Assembly: GCF_014191875.1 (NCBI RefSeq)
Contig: NZ_JACHXD010000005.1
Coordinates: 248,001-312,000, forward strand
Direction of reading: 5' to 3'
DNA length: 64,000 nt
From: Pseudoduganella violacea
GTDB lineage: Bacteria; Pseudomonadota; Gammaproteobacteria; Burkholderiales; Burkholderiaceae_D
The first letter of the stretch is position 1, and each line of letters opens with the position of its first letter. Under the pieces are notes generated by a model, which made no database searches, was not told the origin of the DNA, and was given only the letters and a program-made list of their open reading frames with translations. Below, piece after piece: positions 28,078-37,034 of the stretch. A program made the translations under genes and the position numbers.

Positions 28078-31000
28078 ATGATGAATCACAAACGGCTCCG
28101 GCTGACGCAGATTGCGCTAAGCCTGTCTATCGCTCTCGCGGCAGCGCCGTCCTTTGCTCAGAACACGACGTCCGCCATCGGCGGCCGCATCTCCGCTAGC
28201 GACGGTAAGCCAGCCGGCGGCGCGACTGTGACCATTCTGCACGTCGAGTCCGGCTCGGTCAGCAATGTCACGACCGACGCTGAAGGCCGTTACGTTGCCC
28301 GCGGCCTGCGCGCCGGCGGTCCGTACACGATCACCATCACCAAGAACGGCGTCAGCGAAAAGCGTGAAAACGTCTTCGTTGAAGTGGCCGAAACCGCCAG
28401 CGTGGACGCGCAACTGGGCGCCGCCATGCAGACCGTGACCGTGGCCGGCGTGGCCGGTGGCCGCAACGAGAAATTCTCGAAGACCACCATGGGCACCGGC
28501 ACCAGCATCAGCGCTTCCGAGCTGGCCATACAGGCTTCGATCGCGCGTAATCTGCAAGACTACGCCCGTACCGACCCACGCGTGGCCCAGACCGACAAAG
28601 ACCGCGGCGAAATGTCCGTGGCCGGCCAGAACTCGCGTTACAACTCGATGACCATCGACGGCGTGGCAGTGAGCGACACCTTCGGCCTGGAGTCGAACGG
28701 TTCCCCGACCGCCAAACAGCCGATCTCGATCGAAGCGATCCAGTCGGTGCAGGTGAACGTGGCCAACTACGACGTAACCCAAAAGGGCTACACCGGCGGC
28801 AACATCAACGCCGTGACCAAGTCGGGCACCAATACCGTCAAGGGCAGCGTTTACTACGTCTTCCGTAACGACAAGCTGGCCGGCGACCGCTACAACGCCA
28901 CCACCGACGATTACTACGCACCGCCGCCGTTCAAGGAAACCACCAAGGGCTTCACCCTGGGCGCGCCGATCATCAAGGACAAGCTGTTCATCTTCGCCAA
29001 CTACGAGAAGCTGGAATCGAGTCCAAGCCGCAACACCCCGGCCTTCGGTCCGCTGGGCAGCGACAAGACCAACGTCGGCATCACCCCGGCCGCCATCGCG
29101 CAGGCGCAAAGCATCGCCAAGAGCCAGTACAACCTGGACATCGGCGGCTCGCAAGTGCCGGACGGCACCGCGCTGACCGTGGAAGACAAGCTGGTCAAGC
29201 TGGACTGGAACATCAACGACGACCACCGTGCCATGGTGCGTTACTCGCGCACCGAGCAGAGCGAGCCGTTCTTCAATAACTTCAACACCACCAACCTGTC
29301 GCTGAGCTCGCACTGGTACGATCAGAAGAAGAAAATCGATACCATCGTTGGCCAGTGGTTCGCCGACTGGACCCCGAACTTCAGCACCGAGTTCAAGGTT
29401 TCCTCGCGCGACTACGACAGCGTGCCGAACAACGCCGCCAAACTGCCGGCCATGGGCCTGTCCTTCAGCGGCGCGCTGCCAGCCGGCGCACCGGCTTCGC
29501 TGAGCACCGCTGCCCGTTCGCTGAACTTCGGCACCGAAAACAGCCGCCAGTACAACGTGCTGAAGACCAAGACCAAGGATGCCTATCTGGGCGCCAACTG
29601 GTCGCTTGGCGATCACGAAATCAAGTTCGGTACCGACTACAGCAAGAACGATATCTTCAACGCCTTCCTGCAGAACGTCAACGGTAACTACACCTTCGCC
29701 TGCGTCAACGGCTGGGACTACAAGACCGTCAGCCTGCCAGGCGGCCTGTGCTCGAACCTGACCCCGGCCAATATGGAAGCGGCCGTGCTGGAGAACTTCC
29801 GCCGCGGCCGTCCAAGCTCCTACACCTATCAGGTGGCTGCCCCTGGCGCCTCCCTGGAGCGTGACGCCACCGCCAACTTCAGCATGAAGAACTATGGCCT
29901 GTTCCTGCAGGACACTTGGAGCGTCAACCCGCGCCTGACTCTGAGCTACGGCCTGCGCGTTGATTACACCAGCGTCGGCGACCGTCCACGCACCAACGCC
30001 GTGGTTGCTTCCCCACTGGTGGCAGCAACCGCCGCCAGCGGCGGCCGCCAGACCGGCGGTTTCGGCCTGGACAACACCAAGACCTTCGACGGCCAGAAAC
30101 TGTGGCAGCCGCGTCTGGGCTTCAACTACAATATGGACACCACCCGCCGTACCCAGCTGCGTGGCGGCGTCGGCCTGTTCCAGGGTAACGCCGCTGCCGT
30201 CTGGCTGGGCAACCCGTTCCAGAACAACGGCGTGTCGACCCTGGTGTACAGCTGCGGTTCGGCCAACAATGCTTGCCCGACCACGGACGGCACCTTCAGC
30301 ACCGATCCTAACAAACAGCCGACCAACTTCCAGGGCAGCGCGCCAATCGCCAACGTCGACGTGCTGGCGCCTGGCCTGCGTCAGCCTTCGGTCTGGAAAG
30401 CCAACCTGGCTGTTGACCATGAGCTGCCATGGGAAGGCATCGTCTTCGGCGCCGAGCTGCTGCGCACCCAGACCCGTGACGGTATCTACTACCAGAATGC
30501 GAATATGGGCGCGGCGACCAAGATCGGTACCGACGGCCGTGAGCTGTTCCACTCGCCACAAGGCTACCAGACCAACTGCTGGCGCGATGACGGCCAGCCT
30601 AACCGTAGCGGCACCTTCGGCGGCACCAACTGCAACGGCTTCCGCGAGAAGTTCGGCAGCAACGCCAAGTTCGGCAACGTGATGGTCGCCACCCCGACCT
30701 CCAAAGGCTTCAGCAATATGGCAACCCTGTCGCTGAGCCGTCCAATGATTTCGGGCCTGGCTTACTCGGTGGCTTACACCTTCACCGAAGCGAAGGAAGT
30801 GTCGCCGCTGACCTCCTCGACCTCCGGCTCGAACTTCAACGGCCGTTCGATCTTCCATCCTAACGAGGAAAAAGAAGAGAACTCGAGCTACCTGGTGAAA
30901 GACCGTATCAACGCGTCGGTCAGCTTCCGCAAGGCCTTCTTCGGTACCTACCGCACCACCTTCGGCCTGTTCTATGAAGGCCGCAGCGGCAAGCCATACA

Positions 31001-31521
31001 GCTGGACCTACAACAACGACCTGAACGGCGACAGCGTTGCCGGTAACGACCTGATGTACATCCCGTCGAAACCAGGTTCGGGCGAAGTGGTCTTCCTGGG
31101 TGACACCGCGACCAGCCATGCGAACGAAGACCGCTTCTGGTCCATCGTTGAAGGCAACCGCGGCCTGCGCAACAGCAAAGGCGGCGTGGTTTCGCGTAAC
31201 AACAGCTTCTCCAACTGGACCAACAGCTTCGATATGCGCATCAGCCAGGAGATCCCAAGCTTCATCAAGGGTCACAAGGCTTCGTTCACCTTCGACATCT
31301 TCAACGTGGGCAACCTGTTGAACAAGAAGTGGGGCCGCATCAACGAGGTGCTGTTCCAGGGCGGCGGCGCGCAAGCACGTAGCTTCGTGGACTTCGCTGG
31401 TCTGGATTCCCAAGGCCGCTACATCTACCGCCTGCGCGACAAGGTGGAAGATCTGGAAGTGCGCCAGTCCAAAGGCGAATCCCAGTGGGCCATCCAGGCT
31501 ACGCTGAAGTATGAGTTCTAA
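28078..31521 (+). CDS. Oar-like TonB-dependent receptor with carboxypeptidase-regulatory domain
   Basis: A 1147-residue outer-membrane protein. A signal peptide ends near SFAQN (residue 28). An N-terminal carboxypeptidase-regulatory-like beta-sandwich covers about 30-105 (IGGRISASDGKPAGGATVTI). It is followed by a TonB plug (about 125-245, with NAVTKSGTNTVKGS) and a large barrel ending LKYEF. This architecture is that of Oar/OmpA-like TonB receptors, known from Myxococcus and abundant in Massilia and Xanthomonas. The PHO box upstream suggests induction by phosphate starvation and uptake of a phosphorus-containing ligand. Two adjacent ATG codons (28078, 28081) could serve as start. Confidence 0.9.
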   Translation: MMNHKRLRLTQIALSLSIALAAAPSFAQNTTSAIGGRISASDGKPAGGATVTILHVESGSVSNVTTDAEGRYVARGLRAGGPYTITITKNGVSEKRENVFVEVAETASVDAQLGAAMQTVTVAGVAGGRNEKFSKTTMGTGTSISASELAIQASIARNLQDYARTDPRVAQTDKDRGEMSVAGQNSRYNSMTIDGVAVSDTFGLESNGSPTAKQPISIEAIQSVQVNVANYDVTQKGYTGGNINAVTKSGTNTVKGSVYYVFRNDKLAGDRYNATTDDYYAPPPFKETTKGFTLGAPIIKDKLFIFANYEKLESSPSRNTPAFGPLGSDKTNVGITPAAIAQAQSIAKSQYNLDIGGSQVPDGTALTVEDKLVKLDWNINDDHRAMVRYSRTEQSEPFFNNFNTTNLSLSSHWYDQKKKIDTIVGQWFADWTPNFSTEFKVSSRDYDSVPNNAAKLPAMGLSFSGALPAGAPASLSTAARSLNFGTENSRQYNVLKTKTKDAYLGANWSLGDHEIKFGTDYSKNDIFNAFLQNVNGNYTFACVNGWDYKTVSLPGGLCSNLTPANMEAAVLENFRRGRPSSYTYQVAAPGASLERDATANFSMKNYGLFLQDTWSVNPRLTLSYGLRVDYTSVGDRPRTNAVVASPLVAATAASGGRQTGGFGLDNTKTFDGQKLWQPRLGFNYNMDTTRRTQLRGGVGLFQGNAAAVWLGNPFQNNGVSTLVYSCGSANNACPTTDGTFSTDPNKQPTNFQGSAPIANVDVLAPGLRQPSVWKANLAVDHELPWEGIVFGAELLRTQTRDGIYYQNANMGAATKIGTDGRELFHSPQGYQTNCWRDDGQPNRSGTFGGTNCNGFREKFGSNAKFGNVMVATPTSKGFSNMATLSLSRPMISGLAYSVAYTFTEAKEVSPLTSSTSGSNFNGRSIFHPNEEKEENSSYLVKDRINASVSFRKAFFGTYRTTFGLFYEGRSGKPYSWTYNNDLNGDSVAGNDLMYIPSKPGSGEVVFLGDTATSHANEDRFWSIVEGNRGLRNSKGGVVSRNNSFSNWTNSFDMRISQEIPSFIKGHKASFTFDIFNVGNLLNKKWGRINEVLFQGGGAQARSFVDFAGLDSQGRYIYRLRDKVEDLEVRQSKGESQWAIQATLKYEF

Positions 31522-31546
31522 ACCTGAACAGGTTTAGTTCTAGATG

Positions 31547-31577
31547 AAACGGCCGGTGGCGACACCGGCCGTTTTTT
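31547..31577 (+). terminator. Terminator after the Oar-like receptor
   Basis: Arms AACGGCCGGTG and CACCGGCCGTT with a GCGA loop, followed by TTTTT. The stem is perfect over 11 pairs. It separates the receptor from the 5'-nucleotidase gene, which then needs its own promoter or read-through. Confidence 0.9.
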
Positions 31578-31677
31578 CGTTTGCGCGGCCTGTAACGTAA
31601 AGTTTCGCCCCCATGGCGACCGCACAGCAGCGCGCCATTGGCCTGTACAATAATCGATTGTCTCCGGCATCCCTCTC

Positions 31678-33372
31678 ATGAAACCAGCACTTCGCACCCT
31701 CGCTCTCGCCGCGGCTATTGCCATGCTGGCCGGCTGCGCCAGCCAGCGCCCCTCGAATCATCTTGTCGATATCAATCTGGTCGCGCTCAACGATTTGCAC
31801 GGCCACCTGGAAGCGGGCAAGTTCACCTATAACGGCGGCCTCTTTGGCAGGCAGACCACGGTCAAGGCGGGCGGCATCGACACCATCGCCGCCGCGCTGC
31901 GGGAATGGCGCAAGGAAGACCGCGAGCTGCTGCTGGTGGGCGCGGGCGATATGATCGGCGCCAGTCCAGCCATCTCGTCGATGTGGGCCGACGAGCCGAC
32001 CATCGGCGCGCTGAACATGCTGGGCTTGAAGGCGACCTCGGTGGGCAACCATGAATTCGACGCCGGCCGCATCGAACTGCTGCGCCAGCAGAAGGGCGGC
32101 TGCAACTCGCCGCGTCCTGACAAGGCCTGCAAGTTCTCGGCGACCTACGAAGGCGCCAAGTTCAATTACCTGGCTGCCAATGTGATCGACGTGGTGACCA
32201 AGAAGCCCCTCCTGCCCGCCTATGAGATCGTGGAAGCGCATGGCGTGAAAGTGGCCCTGATCGGCGCCGTGCTGAAAGACACGCCGTCCGTGGTGCTGGC
32301 GTCCGGCATCGCCGGCCTGAGCTTCGAAGACGAAGCCCAGTCCATCAACCGCGTGCTGCCCGAGCTGAGGGCGCAGGGCGTGGGGGTGTTCGTGGTGCTG
32401 GTGCATCAGGGCGGCCGTACCGAATCGGCCTTCGACAAGCAGGATTGCAGCGACCTGCAAGGCGAAATCGTGGACGTGGTCAAGCGCCTTGACCCCGCCA
32501 TCCGCCTGGTGGTCAGCGGCCACTCGCACAAGGGCTATCTGTGCCGCGTCGACGGCAAGCTGGTGACGCAGGCCGAGATGGGCGGGCATATGCTGTCGCG
32601 CATCAAGCTCACCGTGGACAAGGCCGCCAACACCGTGCGCAGCGTCAGCGCCCGCAATGTGGTGATGCAGCCGAACTGGTATCGCTCCGTGCCGGAAGTC
32701 GACGCCTATCTGAAGAAGGTCAAGCAGCGCAGCGAACAGGAGCTGGCGCGTCCCGTGGCCCGCCTCGGCGCGGCCATCATCAGCCGCGAGCGCCATGACG
32801 GCGACGAATCCGCGCTGGGCAATCTGGTGGCCGACGCCACCTTGCTGTCCGGTCGCCCCTTTGGCGCGCAGATCGCTTTCATGAATGTCGGCGGCGTGCG
32901 CGCCAACCTGGAAAGCAATGCGGCCGGTTTTGCCACCGTCGGCCATGCCCAGGCCGTGCAGCCCTTCGGGAATACGCTGACCGTGATGAATATGACCGGC
33001 GCCCAGATAAAGACCCTGTTGGAGCAGCAGTGGGTGGGCGACAAGGCACAGTCGCGCGGCTTGTTGCAGCTGTCCGAAGGCTTTACCTATCAATGGGACC
33101 CGAAACAGCCGGAAGGCAGCCGCGTGGTGGCCGGCAGCGTCATGCTGCACGGTGTGCCGCTGGAAGACGGCGCCAGCTATCGCGTGGCCGCCAATGCCTT
33201 CATCGCCGCCGGCGGCGACGCCTTCCCCGAATTCGCCAAAGGCACGAACCGCGCCAACACCGCCGTGCGCGACATCGATTCGCTGACCGCCTATCTGATC
33301 AAGTGCGAACAGGACCGCAAGCCGGCCGGTTCCGCCACCGCCCAAGAACCGCGCATTCAGCGCCTCAAGTAA
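31678..33372 (+). CDS. 5'-nucleotidase/2',3'-cyclic phosphodiesterase-type lipoprotein
   Basis: A 564-residue exported metallophosphatase. The N-terminus is a lipoprotein signal with lipobox LAGC (Cys20). The calcineurin-like domain has ALNDLHGHLE, GAGDMIG, VGNHEFDAG and VVSGHSHKG, giving a complete two-metal site. The 5'-nucleotidase C-terminal domain follows, with MNVGGVRANL and PFGNTLTVMNMTG. It resembles UshA, which releases phosphate and nucleoside from nucleotides in the periplasm, but is membrane-anchored. It is followed after 15 bases by the PLD-like gene, so 5'-nucleotidase, PLD-like and nuclease genes probably form one operon. Confidence 0.92.
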   Translation: MKPALRTLALAAAIAMLAGCASQRPSNHLVDINLVALNDLHGHLEAGKFTYNGGLFGRQTTVKAGGIDTIAAALREWRKEDRELLLVGAGDMIGASPAISSMWADEPTIGALNMLGLKATSVGNHEFDAGRIELLRQQKGGCNSPRPDKACKFSATYEGAKFNYLAANVIDVVTKKPLLPAYEIVEAHGVKVALIGAVLKDTPSVVLASGIAGLSFEDEAQSINRVLPELRAQGVGVFVVLVHQGGRTESAFDKQDCSDLQGEIVDVVKRLDPAIRLVVSGHSHKGYLCRVDGKLVTQAEMGGHMLSRIKLTVDKAANTVRSVSARNVVMQPNWYRSVPEVDAYLKKVKQRSEQELARPVARLGAAIISRERHDGDESALGNLVADATLLSGRPFGAQIAFMNVGGVRANLESNAAGFATVGHAQAVQPFGNTLTVMNMTGAQIKTLLEQQWVGDKAQSRGLLQLSEGFTYQWDPKQPEGSRVVAGSVMLHGVPLEDGASYRVAANAFIAAGGDAFPEFAKGTNRANTAVRDIDSLTAYLIKCEQDRKPAGSATAQEPRIQRLK

Positions 33373-33387
33373 TCACCAGGAGTAAAC

Positions 33388-34608
33388 ATGCGCCGCATCC
33401 TCGTTTCCGCCTTGCTCGCCACCGCTTTCGGCAGTGCGCAGGCCGATTTCACCATTCCAGGTTTTGAGCTGGTGCAGACCGCACCCGTTGAAACCACGCT
33501 GAAAAACGCCGACCTGCGCGACCCGATCACGGTCTGGTCCGAGCTGTTCGACAACGCCAAGTCCGAAATCGTGATCGGCCAATTCTACGCCGCCAGCGTG
33601 CCGGGCGCGCCCTTCAACAAAGTGATCGAACGCCTGGCCGCCGCTGGCCAGCGCGGCGTCAAGATCCGCTTCCTGATTGACCAGAAGGGCGTCGGCCTGT
33701 CCGAGCCGGACACGCTGACCCAGCTCAAAGCGATTCCAAACCTCGAACTGCGCGTGCTCGACTTCAGCAAACTGACCGGTAACGGCATCATCCACGCCAA
33801 ATACCTGGTGGTGGACCGCAAGACGGCCTTCGTCGGCAGCCAGAACTTCGACTGGCGCGCCTTCACCCATATCCACGAAACCGGCTTGCGCATCACCGAC
33901 GAGAAAATTGTCGGCCAGATCCACGCCATCTTCGAGCAGGACTGGAATGCCCAGGCCACGCTGGCGCAAGGCCGGACGGTGGTGCCGCTGCAGGCGAAAA
34001 GCCTGGCAGCGCCCAAGCTGGAGCAGGGCAGCTTCCTGCTGGCCAGCCCGGCCGCTTTCAATCCTGCCGGCGTAGCCGATTCCGAAGCCGCGCTGCCGGC
34101 CTTGCTGGCCGAAGCGCAAAGCGAGGTGCGCGTGCAGCTGCTGGACTATGCGCCGTTGAGCTACGGCCCGAAAGGCACGCGTCCCTACTACGCCGTGGTC
34201 GACAACGCGGTGCGCGCGGCCGCCAACCGTGGCGTGAAGATCAAGCTGATGGTCTCGCACTGGAATACCGAAGCGCCGGCGCTGGCCTATCTGAAAAGCC
34301 TGGCCATGCTGCCGAATGTGGAAATCCGCGTCGTCACCATTCCCAAGGCATCGACCGGCTTCATTCCTTTTGCCCGCGTCATCCACAGCAAGACCATGAG
34401 CATCGACGGCAAGCTGGCCTGGGTCGGCACCAGCAACTGGGCCGGCGGCTACTTCGACCTGTCGCGCAATCTGGAAGTGGTGATGCGCAACGAGCAGATG
34501 GCCCAGCGCGTGGCCGCCGTGCATGAGCAGATATGGAACTCTTCCTACGCCCAGCCGCTGGACGTGAACAAGAACTATCCGAAGCCGACCAAGGGACGCG
34601 AAGAATGA
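33388..34608 (+). CDS. Secreted phospholipase D-like protein
   Basis: A 406-residue protein with a signal peptide (MRRILVSALLATAFGSAQA) and two HKD motifs. The first has His136, Lys138 and Asp143 in HAKYLVVDRKTAFVGSQNFD; the second has His333, Lys335 and Asp340 in HSKTMSIDGKLAWVGTSNW. Both are complete, so one active site can form. The superfamily includes phospholipases, endonucleases and phosphotransferases. Given its neighbours (5'-nucleotidase, S1/P1 nuclease), a phosphodiesterase acting on nucleic acid or phospholipid is likely. The stop overlaps the nuclease start (ATGA). Confidence 0.9.
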   Translation: MRRILVSALLATAFGSAQADFTIPGFELVQTAPVETTLKNADLRDPITVWSELFDNAKSEIVIGQFYAASVPGAPFNKVIERLAAAGQRGVKIRFLIDQKGVGLSEPDTLTQLKAIPNLELRVLDFSKLTGNGIIHAKYLVVDRKTAFVGSQNFDWRAFTHIHETGLRITDEKIVGQIHAIFEQDWNAQATLAQGRTVVPLQAKSLAAPKLEQGSFLLASPAAFNPAGVADSEAALPALLAEAQSEVRVQLLDYAPLSYGPKGTRPYYAVVDNAVRAAANRGVKIKLMVSHWNTEAPALAYLKSLAMLPNVEIRVVTIPKASTGFIPFARVIHSKTMSIDGKLAWVGTSNWAGGYFDLSRNLEVVMRNEQMAQRVAAVHEQIWNSSYAQPLDVNKNYPKPTKGREE

Positions 34609-35672
34609 AGAAGCTGGCCTGCATCCTGGCGCTGGGCGCCGCCTGCGCCGCCAACAACGCCCTGGCCTGGGGCAATGACGGCCACCGCATCGTGGGCGCC
34701 ATCGCCGACCGCCTGATCCAGGGTTCCAATGCCGAGAAACAGGTGGCGGCCCTGCTGCAGCAAGGCGAAAGCCTGGCCGGCGTCGCCAGTTGGGCCGATT
34801 GCGTGAAAGGCACGTACTGCGGCCCGCAAACGCCGGAGATGGTGGCGTACACCACGGCCAATCCCAAGCACAGCGAGTACCACTACACCGACGTGCCTTT
34901 CCAGCTGCCGAAATACCATGACCATGGCGTCGGCACGGCGGAAGAGGACGTGGTGCAGACGCTGAAGCAGGCCATCCTGGTCCTGCAAGGCAAGGACACG
35001 GCGGCGAATAACCCGCACCGCTTCAGCAAGCGCCAAGCCTTGCTGCTGCTGACCCATTTGGCGGGCGACATTCACCAGCCGTTGCATGTGGGCGCGGCCT
35101 TTGTCGGCAAGGAGGGCGGCTTCGTCGTGCCGCAAAAGCCGTCCGATATCGACTCGTTGGCTGTCTTCGATTCGCGCGGCGGCAATAATCTGCTGCTGGA
35201 TGATGCCACCCTGCTGGCCAATAGCGAGAAGCTGATTCCGCCGGCGGCGCCGAAAGAGGGCGCTGACGCTAAACCCGCCAACGGCGTGGCGAAATCGCCG
35301 ACCAAGCCCTTGCACTCTTACTGGGATACCACGGTGGTGGACTATGCCATGCGCCGCGTCAGCACGCGCACGCCGGAGCAGTTCGCGCAGTGGGCCATCG
35401 CCAGCAAGCCGGCGGTGGCGGCAAACAGCGGCGATCCCGTCACCTGGCCTTATCAATGGGCCGACGATGCGCTGGCCGTGTCCAAGCTGTCCTATGCCGA
35501 CGTGAAGGTGGGCGTGTCGAGCAAGCAGACCAGCCGCAGCGGCGAGAGCTATACCGTGTGGTCGCTGGCCGTGCCGGACAACTATCCGGTGCCTTCATCT
35601 GCCATCGCGCGCGAGCAGCTGATCAAGGGCGGCTACCACCTGGCCGCCGTGCTGCAGGCGATCTGGCCTTAA
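34605..35672 (+). CDS. S1/P1-type zinc nuclease
   Basis: A 355-residue secreted nuclease. The signal peptide is cut before Trp22 (NALA|WGNDGHRIV), so the mature N-terminus is the Trp that ligates zinc in P1 nuclease, followed by the conserved GxDGH-like motif with His27. Further zinc ligands are expected in SWADC, HYTDVPF and LLTHLAGDIHQPLHVG, all present, and in SYWDTTVV. S1/P1 enzymes degrade single-stranded DNA and RNA and have 3'-nucleotidase activity. The start overlaps the PLD-like stop by 4 bases, so it is coupled to it. This is the last gene of the proposed phosphate-scavenging operon. Confidence 0.93.
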   Translation: MKKLACILALGAACAANNALAWGNDGHRIVGAIADRLIQGSNAEKQVAALLQQGESLAGVASWADCVKGTYCGPQTPEMVAYTTANPKHSEYHYTDVPFQLPKYHDHGVGTAEEDVVQTLKQAILVLQGKDTAANNPHRFSKRQALLLLTHLAGDIHQPLHVGAAFVGKEGGFVVPQKPSDIDSLAVFDSRGGNNLLLDDATLLANSEKLIPPAAPKEGADAKPANGVAKSPTKPLHSYWDTTVVDYAMRRVSTRTPEQFAQWAIASKPAVAANSGDPVTWPYQWADDALAVSKLSYADVKVGVSSKQTSRSGESYTVWSLAVPDNYPVPSSAIAREQLIKGGYHLAAVLQAIWP

Positions 35673-35674
35673 AC

Positions 35675-36151
35675 CTATTTGAATTCCGCGTTGCGCCCTA
35701 AAACTGCTCCGACATAATCCAACGGAACTTCTACCAAGCCTTGGTCTTCAATGAAGCTTCCGTTATTCAAAATGGTCAATTTATAGGTCACGCCCTTGGG
35801 CTGTGTATTCGTCGTGAAATCGACGCCGATAAAGGTTATGTTGAGACCTTGCCTGGAACAGGAAAGACCGAGGTGGCCCAGTAGCGGCTGCTTGAGCAGG
35901 GTTTGCGCAAATTTAGTATTCGAAATGTCGATTTTTCCGGCGCTGTTGATGCTCGAGGAAAAAAAAGCGTTGCGCTGATGCCGGTAAAACGCCAGTTCGT
36001 AATTGATTTCATTGCAGTGCGCTTGATGGAGGTCGGCGCGGAAGCCGGCCTCCGCCGGGCGGCTGGTGCTTACCGTGACCGAGGTCTGGGCCTGTGCGCT
36101 GACGGCCGTGGCAAGCACGATAGGTAGAGCGATTTTTTTTGCGATAAACAT
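35675..36151 (-). CDS. Small secreted protein of unknown function (candidate immunity protein)
   Basis: 158 residues with a clear signal peptide (cut near SAQAQ, residue 20-22). The mature part is predicted beta-rich by eye and has only two cysteines, Cys46 and Cys98, which could form a disulfide. I recognise no family. GAGGAAAAAGT lies just before the ATG. It follows the JAMM-like gene on the same strand with 64 bases between them. The local base composition is AT-richer than in the flanks, suggesting transfer. Periplasmic location and position just downstream of a leaderless, hydrolase-like protein are what one expects of an immunity protein; that is inference. Confidence 0.65.
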   Translation of the reverse strand: MFIAKKIALPIVLATAVSAQAQTSVTVSTSRPAEAGFRADLHQAHCNEINYELAFYRHQRNAFFSSSINSAGKIDISNTKFAQTLLKQPLLGHLGLSCSRQGLNITFIGVDFTTNTQPKGVTYKLTILNNGSFIEDQGLVEVPLDYVGAVLGRNAEFK

Positions 36152-36215
36152 ACTTTTTCCTCGCTGAAGATAAGGTCAATACTATCGATTTCCCTTATCT
36201 TCATCTATGTGTGGA

Positions 36216-36857
36216 TTAGCGGGGGCAGCGGCCAGGAACGGTATCCTTGGTGATGTTTGCCCCGAGCGGTCTTACATCAGGACCGGCCGCAGTATATTCA
36301 TAGGTGTTGCCGCTCGCTATATCGACGATATAGTTAAGCATGCCCGGATCGACAGCCGAAGAGTTGAGCAGATTTCTCGCGACAACGGTGTCGCCTGGTC
36401 CGCCACCGGCGTGATTGCCCGAACTGGAAGGGATACCGGTTTCCACGCCCGCAATCGGAGTGTGGGAATGGATCATGGCGACAATCACTTCACCGGCATT
36501 CAGCGGACCGGAGGCGAAGTTGACGTTATGAAGCTCGCCCTTGACCAGTTCGCTGGTGCGCAGGCTGCCATTGGCCATTTTGATGATGAATGTGCCAATT
36601 TCATGGTTCTGCGAGCCGGGCGTATGAATGATTTTGTTGGCAATGTGTATCGCCGTGTCGCGCAAAAATTCCAGTGAAAGATCTTTCGGGATAATGTCGG
36701 GCGCCAGTGATTGGTGCACCGTGCAGTAGCTGTCATGCGAAAATTGCCCGGGAGGGGGCGGCCCCATATTGGGGAAGGGGCGGAATAGCGGAAAGGGATC
36801 ATAGTGTTCGTCATTACTGCCGATCACTGTAATGGGAGGCATGATTTGGTCTGACAT
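36216..36857 (-). CDS. JAMM/DUF4329-like protein, no signal peptide (candidate effector)
   Basis: 213 residues from the ATG at 36857; an ORF opens earlier but that part is unlike coding sequence. The first 40 residues are proline-rich and probably disordered. The C-terminal domain (about 60-195) has a possible JAMM metal site: Glu86 in NHEIGTF, His130 and His132 in MIHSHTP, and Asp156 in GGGPGD, with a Ser-rich stretch between. The spacing from HxH to Asp is longer than in classical JAMM proteases, closer to the DUF4329 type domains seen at toxin C-termini. Family assignment is tentative. It pairs with the secreted small protein downstream. Confidence 0.6.
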   Translation of the reverse strand: MSDQIMPPITVIGSNDEHYDPFPLFRPFPNMGPPPPGQFSHDSYCTVHQSLAPDIIPKDLSLEFLRDTAIHIANKIIHTPGSQNHEIGTFIIKMANGSLRTSELVKGELHNVNFASGPLNAGEVIVAMIHSHTPIAGVETGIPSSSGNHAGGGPGDTVVARNLLNSSAVDPGMLNYIVDIASGNTYEYTAAGPDVRPLGANITKDTVPGRCPR

Positions 36858-37034
36858 CTTGAGTCCGTAGATCGATTGAAGGAGTCTGCTGCGATAACAG
36901 AGACAGTACGGACAGGAAATGAGCGGCCGCCACTGCAAAATCATCGAGCAGTTTGAATGGCTGACGATGGCTGGCCGGGAATTGCTTATTTAATTATATT
37001 GCATTTAAGAAAATAAATGCAATGATTGCATCTG
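36858..37034. other. AT-rich spacer upstream of the JAMM-like gene
   Basis: About 180 bases between the solute-binding-protein stop and the JAMM-like start. The part near 36985-37025 is very AT-rich (TTTAATTATATTGCATTTAA). It probably carries the promoter for the two-gene island. No terminator or repeat end was recognised. Confidence 0.45.

Noticed and set aside
28117..31413. A 1098-codon open frame on the minus strand inside the Oar-like receptor gene
   Set aside because: It mirrors the codon bias of the receptor; the translation is low-complexity without motifs, so it is a shadow.
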